Of a DNA stretch of 64,000 nucleotides, positions 25,321 to 33,864 are shown in pieces. Location of the stretch: contig NZ_JNYZ01000015.1 of NCBI RefSeq assembly GCF_000717335.1, positions 1 through 64,000 on the forward strand. Direction: 5' to 3'. Source of the stretch: Amycolatopsis jejuensis. GTDB lineage: Bacteria; Actinomycetota; Actinomycetes; Mycobacteriales; Pseudonocardiaceae. How positions within the stretch are numbered: position 1 is the stretch's first letter; every line of letters starts with the position of its first letter. Made by a program: the position numbers and the translations under genes. Under the pieces are notes generated by a model that worked only from the letters and a program-made list of their open reading frames with translations, did not search any database and was not told the origin of the DNA.

Positions 25321-26309
25321 TGGTGGTTCTCCATGTCATTCGGAAGGTCATCAGCAGGGGCGAACGCGCCCGCCCGGTCGACCGGACCTCTTGCCAGCGC
25401 GCGGGCCGGGTTCTCGACCGTGAGAGTTCGCAGGTCGTCTTCAGTGAGCCCCCGGTCACGCAACCTGGGCAAAAAGTGAGTGAACAGGAAGCCGTATCCG
25501 TTGCCGCCGTACGCCGTCAGATGGCTCCGAAGACAGACGTCCTGAGAAAGAAGCACCTGGTTCAGGAATCCGTCTTCGGCAAGGCGCAGGACGTAGTCCG
25601 CGGTGTTTCCATCGTCGAAGTCACTGAGTCCGCGCACCGTGTCGAACTGGACGAAGCAACCTGCTTCGGCAAGCTCCCGGTGGTAGCTGACGTCGTGGAC
25701 GGTGCTGCAATGGCCGATGATCACCCTCCCTGGTCTCACGCCTTCCTGCCGGAACAGCCGGAGTTGCTCGAAGCCGACCGGATGCCGCGCCGCGTGGGTG
25801 GTGATCGTCGTATCAGTGGTCAGCGCCGCCAACGCTGCAGCGCGGAGCGCCCGCTCCTCGACCGCGGTCGGAACCGCTCCCTCGCACCCGACCTCGCCGA
25901 TCACGCCGGGCCGGATTCCAGTATCACGCACCCCGTCGCGCAGCTCGGCGACCATCTCGTCGGCAAGGTCGCGGGCAGTCAGGGCGTTGACCCGGTAGTT
26001 CTCGATGTACGGCTCGCGATAATGCCCCGTGCCCATCACCACGTGGACACCTGCTGCATCCGACAGCCGCTTGAGTACCCGGGGATCACGCCCGATCTGC
26101 GCAGTCGTGCAGTCCACGACTGTCCGGCAACCAGCGGACCTGGCCGCGTTCAACTCGCCCACAGCGAGATCGAAGTTGTTCACCGCGCCATTGCCGCGCC
26201 ATTCCTTGACAAGATCGATCTGGAGATGCTCATGCGGCAGAACGGCGCCGAGAGCCTCGACCGGGACCGGGCCATTGACCGTCTCCACGTACGGGGCGGA
26301 GCTCGCCAT
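25317..26309 (-). CDS. Phosphotriesterase-family metal hydrolase
   Basis: 330 residues, TIM-barrel amidohydrolase superfamily, PTE branch. Metal ligands are visible in order: HEH near residue 27, glutamate in GVIGEVGCEG at the position of the carboxylated lysine, histidines in ITTHAARH and IIGHC, and aspartate in LSQDVCLRS. Characterised relatives are phosphotriesterases, lactonases and the E. coli PHP protein. The glutamate bridge points to the PHP-like branch, so lactone, amide or ester cleavage is more likely than phosphotriester hydrolysis. ATG at 26309 is used; a GTG three bases earlier is possible. Confidence 0.83.
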   Translation of the reverse strand: MASSAPYVETVNGPVPVEALGAVLPHEHLQIDLVKEWRGNGAVNNFDLAVGELNAARSAGCRTVVDCTTAQIGRDPRVLKRLSDAAGVHVVMGTGHYREPYIENYRVNALTARDLADEMVAELRDGVRDTGIRPGVIGEVGCEGAVPTAVEERALRAAALAALTTDTTITTHAARHPVGFEQLRLFRQEGVRPGRVIIGHCSTVHDVSYHRELAEAGCFVQFDTVRGLSDFDDGNTADYVLRLAEDGFLNQVLLSQDVCLRSHLTAYGGNGYGFLFTHFLPRLRDRGLTEDDLRTLTVENPARALARGPVDRAGAFAPADDLPNDMENHQ

Positions 26310-27157
26310 CACGGAGCCACCTCGCCGCGAACTCCCAGCCGGTGATCTGCATAGAGTTCAGGTCGTCGGTCGCGGCGTGGATCAATCTCCACTTTGCCCG
26401 GCTCGACCACGATTCGTGCGCCATCTGCCTGTGACAGGTCGATCAGCGCCTCCCACAGTCCCTCACCGTTCCCGGCATCGGCGAGCACCTCTCCGTCGGG
26501 AGCGACGATCTGCGAGCGACCGACGAACTCGGTACCGCGCTCCGCGTCGTTCCTGTTGGCGACGGCCAGATAGACCTGATTCTCATAGGCTCTGCAACGA
26601 GGAAGGATCTCCGGCGCCGCAGCCCCCGTGGCCGGCCAGTTCGTCGGGAAGGCAAGCAACTGCGCGCCGCCGAGGGCCAGCGACCTCGACCACTCCGGAA
26701 AGCGCAGGTCGTAGCAGATCCCGATGCCGACCCGCACTCCGGACAGCTCCACCACAGACGGGGGCTCCGTTCCACGAGCAACGAATCGGTCAGCGCCGAG
26801 GTAGGGCAGGTGAGCCTTTCGGTAGACCGTGGCCAGATCGCCGTTCTCGATACCCACCACGGAATTGAAGTACTGGTCCGCTGAAGACTCGATCAGTCCC
26901 ACCAGGATCGATGGGCCTGCGCTCCTCGTCGCCGCGATCAACCGGCGTAGCGGATCCGCGTCGAGCGACAGCCCGATCGACGAAAGCTCCTCGGCCCGGT
27001 CCACCACGTATCCGGTCAACATCGCCTCTGGAAAGACCAGCAGATCGACACCACGTGATCGGGCCGACTCCAGATAGGACAAGCACTTGCCGGCATTCTC
27101 TTGAGGTTCCCCCAAGGTCACTCCGGTCTGAACAACGGCAACTCGCTTCTTAGGCAT
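26309..27157 (-). CDS. Carbon-nitrogen hydrolase (nitrilase/amidase superfamily)
   Basis: 282 residues with the complete catalytic set: glutamate in VFPEAMLTGY near residue 48, lysine in RKAHLPYLG near residue 115 and cysteine in GIGICYDLRFPEW near residue 150. The fold hydrolyses nitriles, amides, carbamoyl groups or ureides to acid and ammonia. The N-terminus VAVVQTG directly after the chosen ATG matches the family; an ATG at 27178 would add seven residues. It overlaps the phosphotriesterase-like gene by one base (TGATG), indicating joint function. Substrate specificity is not visible. Confidence 0.86.
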   Translation of the reverse strand: MPKKRVAVVQTGVTLGEPQENAGKCLSYLESARSRGVDLLVFPEAMLTGYVVDRAEELSSIGLSLDADPLRRLIAATRSAGPSILVGLIESSADQYFNSVVGIENGDLATVYRKAHLPYLGADRFVARGTEPPSVVELSGVRVGIGICYDLRFPEWSRSLALGGAQLLAFPTNWPATGAAAPEILPRCRAYENQVYLAVANRNDAERGTEFVGRSQIVAPDGEVLADAGNGEGLWEALIDLSQADGARIVVEPGKVEIDPRRDRRPELYADHRLGVRGEVAP

Positions 27158-27262
27158 CTCGCGGTGATTCACTTCCATTTGGTGGGCGGTAACGCTCCGG
27201 AGGGGCAATACGTCGGCGACGAAACACGTCCGCTGTTGCGGAAAGCGGAGGAGCGAACCTTC

Positions 27263-28138
27263 CTACGCCTTACCTGCCCAATGCAGAATCCGCCGTTCGG
27301 CGATGCTGATCATCAGCTGGAGCAAGAATCCGATCAGCCCGATCAGCGCGACGCCGACATACACGTCGGAAACACGATAGAAGGTCGCCGCATCCATCAC
27401 CATGCTTCCGAGGCCTGAGCGAGCGGCAATCAATTCGGCCGCGACGACCGCGGACCAGCTGATGGTTGCTCCGATCTTGAGACCGGTCATGATGAACGGC
27501 ATGGACCCCGGGAGGTAAACGTGCCGGATGAGCTGGCGCCGGGAGGCACCCAGGCTCTGGCAGGCGTGCACCCACTCGACCCGGAGCTGGCGGGCACCAT
27601 CCGCCACCGTCGGGGTGATGTAGAGAAAGCTTGCAGAGAAGATCACCAGCACCTTGCTCAGCTCGCCGATCCCGCTGAACAAGATGATGATCGGGATCAG
27701 AGCGATGGCCGGGATCGGTCGTAGGATCGCGAAGTACGGATAGACTGCGGAGCCGAAAACCCGGCTTTGCCCGATGACCAGCCCGAGGGGAATGCCGAGA
27801 CCCGCACCCAGCATGAAGCCGATCGTGGTTCGGCGCAGTGACATGCCGACGTGCTCTGCCAGCGGAATGCTGTTGTACCCGTTCTTCACCAGGTACACGA
27901 ACTCCTCGAGGATCTCCCCAGGAGACGGAACCCAGCGTCCGGGCAAGACCTCCAGATGGCTCAGCAGGCTCCACACCACCAGACCGATGATCACCGAGGA
28001 CAGGCCAATGCCGATACCGGGGCGCCGCGCTATGCGCCGGCCGAGGCGGGAGGCCGCGGAACGCCGGCCACTTCCGCTTCGCCGGCCGAGATCGTCGCCG
28101 CCCGCAGCCGCTCGGCGCTCGAGCTGACCACTACTCAT
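27263..28138 (-). CDS. ABC transporter permease (SsuC/TauC type)
   Basis: 291 residues with an arginine-rich cytoplasmic N-terminus of about 45 residues and six hydrophobic segments. The cytoplasmic EAA-like loop contains ACQSLGASRRQLIRHVYLPGSMP, which docks the ATPase. The family imports sulfonates, nitrate, taurine or thiamine precursors. The start at 28138 has AAGGTGG six bases upstream and lies within the end of the ATPase gene. It forms one importer with the ATPase and the two binding lipoproteins of this operon. Confidence 0.92.
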   Translation of the reverse strand: MSSGQLERRAAAGGDDLGRRSGSGRRSAASRLGRRIARRPGIGIGLSSVIIGLVVWSLLSHLEVLPGRWVPSPGEILEEFVYLVKNGYNSIPLAEHVGMSLRRTTIGFMLGAGLGIPLGLVIGQSRVFGSAVYPYFAILRPIPAIALIPIIILFSGIGELSKVLVIFSASFLYITPTVADGARQLRVEWVHACQSLGASRRQLIRHVYLPGSMPFIMTGLKIGATISWSAVVAAELIAARSGLGSMVMDAATFYRVSDVYVGVALIGLIGFLLQLMISIAERRILHWAGKA

Positions 28139-28937
28139 CAACGCCACCTTCTACGCTCGCCTTGATCATGGGTAGCAGGTGCGCCACCTGCTCGAAGAAC
28201 TCCGGAGCTTCTCTCCCCAACCTGTCGATGCCGCCACGTTCGACCTTGACGATGCTCTCCAGGCGCCCGGGGTTTGCCCCCATCACACATATCCGGTCGG
28301 ACAAGAGGACTGACTCATCAACAGAATGGGTCACGAATACAACCGTCCGCTTCGCCTCTCGAGTAATCCGCAGCAATTCGTCCTGCAAAGAACTTCGGGT
28401 CAACGCGTCCAGCGCTCCGAAAGGCTCATCCATCAGCAGGATCGGAGCCTTGGTCGCGATCGCGCGCGCGATCGCGATCCGCTGCTTCATGCCACCCGAG
28501 AGCTCGTGGGGATACTTGCCCGCGGCGTGGTGGAGATGCACCATCTCCAGGCAATCCAACGCCGCCGCTCTCCTGGAATTTCGATCGGCCCCTTGAAACC
28601 GGAGACCCAGCTCCACGTTTTCCACTGCCGTATACCACGGAAGGAGTGCATAACTCTGGAAAACCACGGCACGGTCGGCACCCGGCTCCTCGACTCGCTT
28701 CTTGCCAGCGACGACCTCGCCCTCCGTCGGCCGGACGAATCCGCCGATGATGTTCAGCAGGGTCGTCTTCCCACATCCGCTCGGACCGAGCAAGCTGACG
28801 AACTCGCCCGGCTCGATATCGAGGTCGATTCGCTGGAGGACCGGTCGCGGATCTCCCCCGCGCTCCCGATAACTGTGACTCACTCCGGCTATCCGAATTC
28901 CCGCGGTCTGCTTCTCGAGTGCTGAATCGGCAGCCAT
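28131..28937 (-). CDS. ABC transporter ATPase (SsuB/TauB type)
   Basis: 268 residues. Walker A is LGPSGCGKTT near residue 53, the Q-loop is VFQSYALLPW, the signature is LSGGMKQR near residue 148, and Walker B is ILLMDEPFGALD; the switch histidine is in FVTHSVDE. These features place it with the taurine/nitrate/sulfonate importers. It overlaps the binding-protein gene before it and the permease after it, so the three are made together. It powers uptake at the inner face of the membrane. Confidence 0.94.
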   Translation of the reverse strand: MAADSALEKQTAGIRIAGVSHSYRERGGDPRPVLQRIDLDIEPGEFVSLLGPSGCGKTTLLNIIGGFVRPTEGEVVAGKKRVEEPGADRAVVFQSYALLPWYTAVENVELGLRFQGADRNSRRAAALDCLEMVHLHHAAGKYPHELSGGMKQRIAIARAIATKAPILLMDEPFGALDALTRSSLQDELLRITREAKRTVVFVTHSVDESVLLSDRICVMGANPGRLESIVKVERGGIDRLGREAPEFFEQVAHLLPMIKASVEGGVDE

Positions 28938-30001
28938 CACTGGTTGCCTGCCTTGCCCGGAGCATGAGACGCAGCCTCGATCACGCTTCCATCCACCCGC
29001 CCCGCGACATCGGGGACCGCCTTGAGCGAACCGAAATCGACCTGCAACTTGGCGAGGCGCGTCAGGGATTCCACGTACGGCGATGCCTTCGAGCCGGCGA
29101 CCGCGAAGAAGTTGCTCTTGTCCGACTGGTCCGCAAGGCTGGGGAAGACCGCAAACGAGGCGATGGTCTTGACCTGATCGGCCGTCATGTTCAGTTCGGA
29201 AGCAACCTTCTCATTGACGCGAGTCGCAATTTCGGCGTCCGACTCATATTTCTGGCGGGCCGACTCGTTGAGCCGGATGAACTCTGCGACCGCGCCCGGA
29301 TGCTCGGCCAAGAACGACGTACGGACGACCCACGGGCTGGTGTCGGCCGTGGACACTGCCACGTCATCGAGGTCGGCGGTCGAGAGCAACTGGGTGCCAC
29401 CCGCTGCCAAGATGCGGGAGCGGTACGGTTCCGCCACGTAGACCGCGTCCACGTCACCGGCCTCGAACGCAGGGACCATCTGCGCGAACTGCATGTTGAC
29501 GACCTTGACGTCATCGATCTTGAGGCTCTCGGACTCCAGCACCTTCGTGAGGCCGAAGTAGCCGCTCGAGCCGGCGACCACCCCGACCCTCTTGCCCTTC
29601 AGTCCGCCGGTCGACGAGATCCCCGAGCCGCTTCGGGCGATGAGACCTTCGGCCTTCGTGAACTCCTGTCCGACGCCGATGATCGTGACATCCAACCCGT
29701 TCTCGATCGCCGTGATCGCAGCGCCTGCGCCCATATGGGCAATGTCCACGTCGCCGCGGGCCAGAGCGGGAAAGGTCGCCGGACCGTTGTCGAAACGCGT
29801 CCACTCGATCGACAGCCCGGACTTCCCTTCCAAGCCCAGGATCCGTACTGCCATCAAGGGCATCTGGGTGCTGTACTGCCAGCCGACCTTGATCTTCTCA
29901 TCGCCTGCCTTGCTGCCGGTGCCGTCACCACAGGCGGTGAGCCCCACCGCGATGGCCAGCGCCACCACGACAACGCGGAACGATCGCTTGATCGCCGTCA
30001 T
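28937..30001 (-). CDS. ABC transporter substrate-binding lipoprotein (taurine/nitrate/sulfonate family), first copy
   Basis: 354 residues. A lipoprotein signal runs through VVVVALAIAVGLTAC, with the cysteine near residue 24. The mature domain shows the NMT1/SsuA pattern: WTRFDNGPATFPALARGDVDIAHMGAGAA, KRVGVVAGSSGYFGL and AVYVAEPYRSRIL. ATG at 30001 is preceded by GAAGGAG. It is the first gene of the nine-gene operon and is paralogous to the last one, so the importer may use two receptors. A LysR-like sequence lies about 90 bases upstream. Confidence 0.9.
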   Translation of the reverse strand: MTAIKRSFRVVVVALAIAVGLTACGDGTGSKAGDEKIKVGWQYSTQMPLMAVRILGLEGKSGLSIEWTRFDNGPATFPALARGDVDIAHMGAGAAITAIENGLDVTIIGVGQEFTKAEGLIARSGSGISSTGGLKGKRVGVVAGSSGYFGLTKVLESESLKIDDVKVVNMQFAQMVPAFEAGDVDAVYVAEPYRSRILAAGGTQLLSTADLDDVAVSTADTSPWVVRTSFLAEHPGAVAEFIRLNESARQKYESDAEIATRVNEKVASELNMTADQVKTIASFAVFPSLADQSDKSNFFAVAGSKASPYVESLTRLAKLQVDFGSLKAVPDVAGRVDGSVIEAASHAPGKAGNQ

Positions 30002-30087
30002 TCTGCATCTCCTTCGCCAAGGTGGCACTAGGCCGCTCCAGCAGCCGCGGAACGGTGCAGTTCTTCGTCTGGGGAACTTACGGCGTC

Positions 30088-30106
30088 GATTGATATCAGT
30101 CCATTA
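30088..30106. promoter_or_regulatory. Possible LysR site upstream of the importer operon
   Basis: GATTG at 30088-30092 and CATTA at 30102-30106 keep the spacing of the palindrome at the LysR gene (GATTG-N9-CAATC), with the second arm matching in three of five bases. The core ATATCAGTC differs from the nine bases between the arms at the LysR gene. It is upstream of the first operon gene, where an activator would bind. The match is weak. Confidence 0.3.
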
Positions 30107-30339
30107 CATCTTTGATACCGATTCATGTCTCTGCGAGCATAAATAAGGCCGGCCACCAGAGGTCACCAGAGCGAGGCTCTCGATTGCCTGCTCCACACAG
30201 TGAGTGACGCGAGGCGGGGACTGCTTCAGCATCGGTGTTTCCGGCCCGGCGCGCCGGGCTGGGGTCTGGCGAGATGGGCACTGTGGGTGATGACGTGGTA
30301 GCTGGTGAATCCACGCAAGCGTGACGGGAGCAGTCTCCG

Positions 30340-31420
30340 GAGCAGGCCACTGCGGCGCCGATGGTGGCCGGGGCGAAGGCACGGGGTTGGCGTTGCCTGC
30401 CCGGATGGTCTGCTGAAGTTGTTCACGAAGAGTGTGCTGGAAACGGGTGTTGAACGAGGAAACGACCGAGCATCTCGGTCATGAGAAGAACCAGGCTTGC
30501 CTGGATCGGGAATCGACCGATGTCCGGAACGGGATGTGGTCGAAGGTGGTGGTCTCGGACGTGGCCGGTGAGGCGCGGGTTGAGGTGCCGCGGGAGCGGG
30601 AAACCATGTTCGGGCCCGGATCGTGAAGAAGCGGCAGTGGCGGTTTGCCGAGGTGGACCGGATCGTGCTGGCATGGTGTGCGAAAGGGGATGACGACCGG
30701 GGAGATCTCCGCGCATGTCGGTGAGATGTATGGGGCCGTCGGCGAGCAGGGAGACGATCTCGCGGATCACCGGCAACGTTGTCGCTGAGATGCAGGAATG
30801 GGTCAGCCGCCCGCTCGGCCCGATCCACGTGGCGGGTGTTCGTCGATGCCGTCAAGGTCCACGGGCGGCCGGGTGCCAATCGCCCGGTCTGCCGTGGACG
30901 GTGGTAAAGACGTGTTGGGCCTGTGGATGGGTGTCGGCGGCGAGGATGCGAAGTTTCAGGGCGTCCCGGTCGGCCGGAAGTACCCTGGGGTACGGGACGT
31001 GTTCTTCCTGGTGTGCGATGGCATCGAGGGCCCGCAGGAAACGGTGGCGAACGGGTGGACGTACACCATTGTCCAACCCTGCATTGTTCACCTTGTCAGG
31101 AATACGCTCCGGTTCGCGGCTCGGCATCATGGGGATGCGATCAAACGGGATATCAGACCCATCCATATTGCGCCCAACCCCATGCGACAGCCGTCGCGTT
31201 GGGCGACCGCGACGAGAAATTGGGGGAAGACGGCGCGTAATCTGTTCGACGAAAGCGATCGAATCACTGAACGCCCGCTATCGGCGGGCGATCCGCGCGC
31301 GTGGGCATTTCCCCACCGAGCTAGCCGCGATGAAGTGCCTGTATCTTGTGACCCGCAGCCTGGACCCCACCGGGTGGGGCGCGTCCGGGGGAACGATGCG
31401 TACTTCGGCGCGCGTGAAAG
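30340..31420 (+). pseudogene. IS256-type (mutator) transposase remnant
   Basis: Pieces of one transposase occur in all three plus-strand frames in the right order: LNEETTEHLGH, TTGEISAHVGEMYG, then DGGKDVLGLWMGVGGEDAKF, VRDVFFLVCDGIEG and PCIVHLVRNTLRFAARHH, and finally AIESLNARYRRAIRARGHFPTE with LYLVTRSLDPTG. That order matches full-length IS256-family enzymes. Several frameshifts make it inactive. Inverted ends were not recognised. It marks the boundary between the importer island and the next operon. Confidence 0.85.
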
Positions 31421-31554
31421 CCGTAGTACGGCTTGCCAATGTCGTACAGCCGTTGCATTTCCACCCGCGGCATCCGACAGTCTGTGGCGAGCAGGCGAAC
31501 GGGGACGAACTTTTCGTACGCACGGCGGGATCCCGGGGGGGAAGCACACACGAT

Positions 31555-33015
31555 TCATCCGGCGCGGATCGGCTGTCCGGGGAGGACGCCGGGATCCAAC
31601 TGCCCGTCGGTGACGACCGGTGTTCCGGCGACGAGCAGGTGGCGGATGCCCGACGACGGGCGCGTGGGGTCGGTGACCGTGGCCCGGTCGGTGATCGTCG
31701 CCGGGTCCAGGACGACGATGTCGGCGTCGGCGCCGACCCCGAGATGGCCCTTGCGCCTGGCCGCTGCGCAGATCCCGTCGAGGACCCTCGCCGGCAAGTA
31801 GGAACAGCGCCGGAACGCCTCCAGCCAACTCCACCGCTTCTGTTCACGGACCATCAGCCGCCACGCCTTCGCGAACGTCCCCGCCGTGCGCGGATGGGTC
31901 CGCGCACCCGGCGGCAACGGCCACTCATCACTCTCGTGCGACCCGTCCGGCCAGGTCAGCCACATCGCATCACTGGCGACAATGCTGTCCGGGAACGCCA
32001 GCGCACGAAGCAACCTCGCGTTGTCGGCCTCGTCCCGCTCATCCAGAAAATGCACCAGACACTGCGTGGCCGGATCCTGCACACGGATCTCCCGCAACCG
32101 GGACACATCGGCGATACGTTCCCCAGTGTCCACGACAACCAGGTCGGACGGAGCCAAACCGGACACGGCCAGCCGTTCCGGAGCAAGGAAAAACGCGCCG
32201 ATCGCGGTGGAACCGAAACCGTACGGATACGCCTCCACCGTGACCTGCAACCCGTCACGACGGGCCTCATCGAGCGCACCGAGCACCCGGTCGACATAAC
32301 GACGTGACGTGCTGTTGACGTGACAATGATGCATCGCCGCACCCGCCTCCACCGCCGCACGAACGACCTCACCCGACCCGTCGATCGGCGTAGTCGGATC
32401 GGCCTCGACCAGCTCACGGACATGGGTGAACACCGGCACGCCGGCCCGGGCGGCCAGCCGGGCGACGTCCAGGAACTCACCAGGGTCGGTCCGCGGCGCA
32501 TACCCCTGCAAAACCCCGATCCCCAGCCCACCCACGGCCAGCTCGTCCTCCAGCAGCGACAACCACCGGCGACGCTCGGCACCGGTGGACGAGCGCTGCC
32601 ACCGCGACTCACCCACCAGCGCCAATGTCCCCGACGGCTCGACCCCGGTGTGCGCCAGGAACCGGGCACTCCCCCACGACGCCGAATACCCGTAATGCAA
32701 CGGCCGCCCACTCGCCGCCGCCGCGGAGTAGGCTCGCTCGACCCGCATCGCGCCGGCTTCGAGCTCCAGCGCGGTACACACCCCGTCCATCGCCTGCAAC
32801 CGATGCCCGGCCACCGAATCCACATGACTGTGCACATCGACGAACCCAGGCCCGACCACCAGCCCGGACACATCCACCACCACACTGTCTTCGGGCACCA
32901 CAAGATCTGCGCCGACTGCCCCCACCCGACCGCCACTGACCAGAACATCGGCGACCTCAAACAACCCAGTACCCGGATCACAGACGGTACCGCCCCGGAA
33001 CACCAAACCAGTCAA
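31555..33015 (-). CDS. N-acyl-D-amino-acid deacylase family amidohydrolase
   Basis: 486 residues. The N-terminal part has the beta-sandwich start of D-aminoacylases (LVFRGGTVCDPGTG) and the metal-binding VDVHSHVDS near residue 59. Further zinc-site histidines appear in FTHVRE and HHCHVNSTS, and the active-site aspartate in VASDAMWLTWPDGS. The C-terminus ends with the usual KGHLGVGADADIVVLDP. Relatives hydrolyse N-acyl-D-amino acids or dihydropyrimidine-like amides. A TTG start at 33015 is chosen for its AGGGGA upstream and correct N-terminus. It is the last gene of the PaaX-headed unit. Confidence 0.8.
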   Translation of the reverse strand: MTGLVFRGGTVCDPGTGLFEVADVLVSGGRVGAVGADLVVPEDSVVVDVSGLVVGPGFVDVHSHVDSVAGHRLQAMDGVCTALELEAGAMRVERAYSAAAASGRPLHYGYSASWGSARFLAHTGVEPSGTLALVGESRWQRSSTGAERRRWLSLLEDELAVGGLGIGVLQGYAPRTDPGEFLDVARLAARAGVPVFTHVRELVEADPTTPIDGSGEVVRAAVEAGAAMHHCHVNSTSRRYVDRVLGALDEARRDGLQVTVEAYPYGFGSTAIGAFFLAPERLAVSGLAPSDLVVVDTGERIADVSRLREIRVQDPATQCLVHFLDERDEADNARLLRALAFPDSIVASDAMWLTWPDGSHESDEWPLPPGARTHPRTAGTFAKAWRLMVREQKRWSWLEAFRRCSYLPARVLDGICAAARRKGHLGVGADADIVVLDPATITDRATVTDPTRPSSGIRHLLVAGTPVVTDGQLDPGVLPGQPIRAG

Positions 33016-33075
33016 CAGTCTTCCCCTTCGGCAATTTCGCGACAATGGCGACGCTGTCGGCTGCGGCGAAGGAGG

Positions 33076-33834
33076 CTACCTGGTTGCCGGATCCGGGTAC
33101 GGCTGCTCCAGCCGTTCGAGCACGGCGCGGGCGGCATCGTTGAATGCCGATCGAAGTCCGCGACGCTCCAGCATCGCGACCCCGCGCACAGTCGACTCTC
33201 CGGGCGAAGCGACCTCGCGCCGGGCTGCGATGGTGTCGCCTCCTCGCGACAGAAGGAGTTCTGCGGTGCCCGCCAGAGTGTGCAGGAACATTTCGGTGGC
33301 TTCCCGCTCCGGCAGTCCGTAACACATCGATGCATCGATTGCCGCCTCGGCAACCAGCGCGATATACGCGGGCATCACGCCACTTGTTGCGGTGGCGAGG
33401 TTCATCTGGTGCTCCGGCAGGACGACGACCCGCCCGAGACCGGACAGCAGCTCGGTCGCCGCCTCGCCGCCCTCGGCAACCGCGATCACGCCGCGGCGCA
33501 TTTGCACGGCCGTATTCGGCATGGTCCGCACCACGGTGGATTCCGGATACGCCGCCCGCAGTTCGCCGGTGGTGGTCGGCCCCAGTACCGAAATCACCAT
33601 TTTTCCGGCGGCATCCACCGAAGCGGCGATCTCCCGGAGCTGCCCTGGCCGATGTGCGAGCACGAGCACCTCGGCCGCCGCGGCCAGTGCGGCATTGTCC
33701 CGGAACGCCTCTCCCCCGAGCTCTTCGACGAGCGCCGCCGCTCGCCCGGAACCACTGTCGCTGGCGAGCACGGGTCCGCCCCATCCCCGTGCCATCGCCG
33801 TCGCCATACTTCCCGCACCGATGAAACCGATCAT
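33076..33834 (-). CDS. proC: Pyrroline-5-carboxylate reductase family protein
   Basis: 252 residues, close to the ProC length of about 270. The N-terminus is the NAD(P)-binding GFIGAGSMATAMARG. The middle has VVRTMPNTAVQMRRGV, and the C-terminal dimer domain has TATSGVMPAYIALVAEAAIDA followed by SPGESTVRGVAMLE, matching the family's proline-binding loop. It reduces P5C or a similar cyclic imine to the cyclic amino acid. Being buried in a peptide-catabolic operon, it may be a dedicated imine reductase rather than the housekeeping enzyme. It starts 30 bases after the peptidase. Confidence 0.82.
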   Translation of the reverse strand: MIGFIGAGSMATAMARGWGGPVLASDSGSGRAAALVEELGGEAFRDNAALAAAAEVLVLAHRPGQLREIAASVDAAGKMVISVLGPTTTGELRAAYPESTVVRTMPNTAVQMRRGVIAVAEGGEAATELLSGLGRVVVLPEHQMNLATATSGVMPAYIALVAEAAIDASMCYGLPEREATEMFLHTLAGTAELLLSRGGDTIAARREVASPGESTVRGVAMLERRGLRSAFNDAARAVLERLEQPYPDPATR

Positions 33835-33864
33835 TGCCGACTCCAGACATTCAATTCAGGGAAC

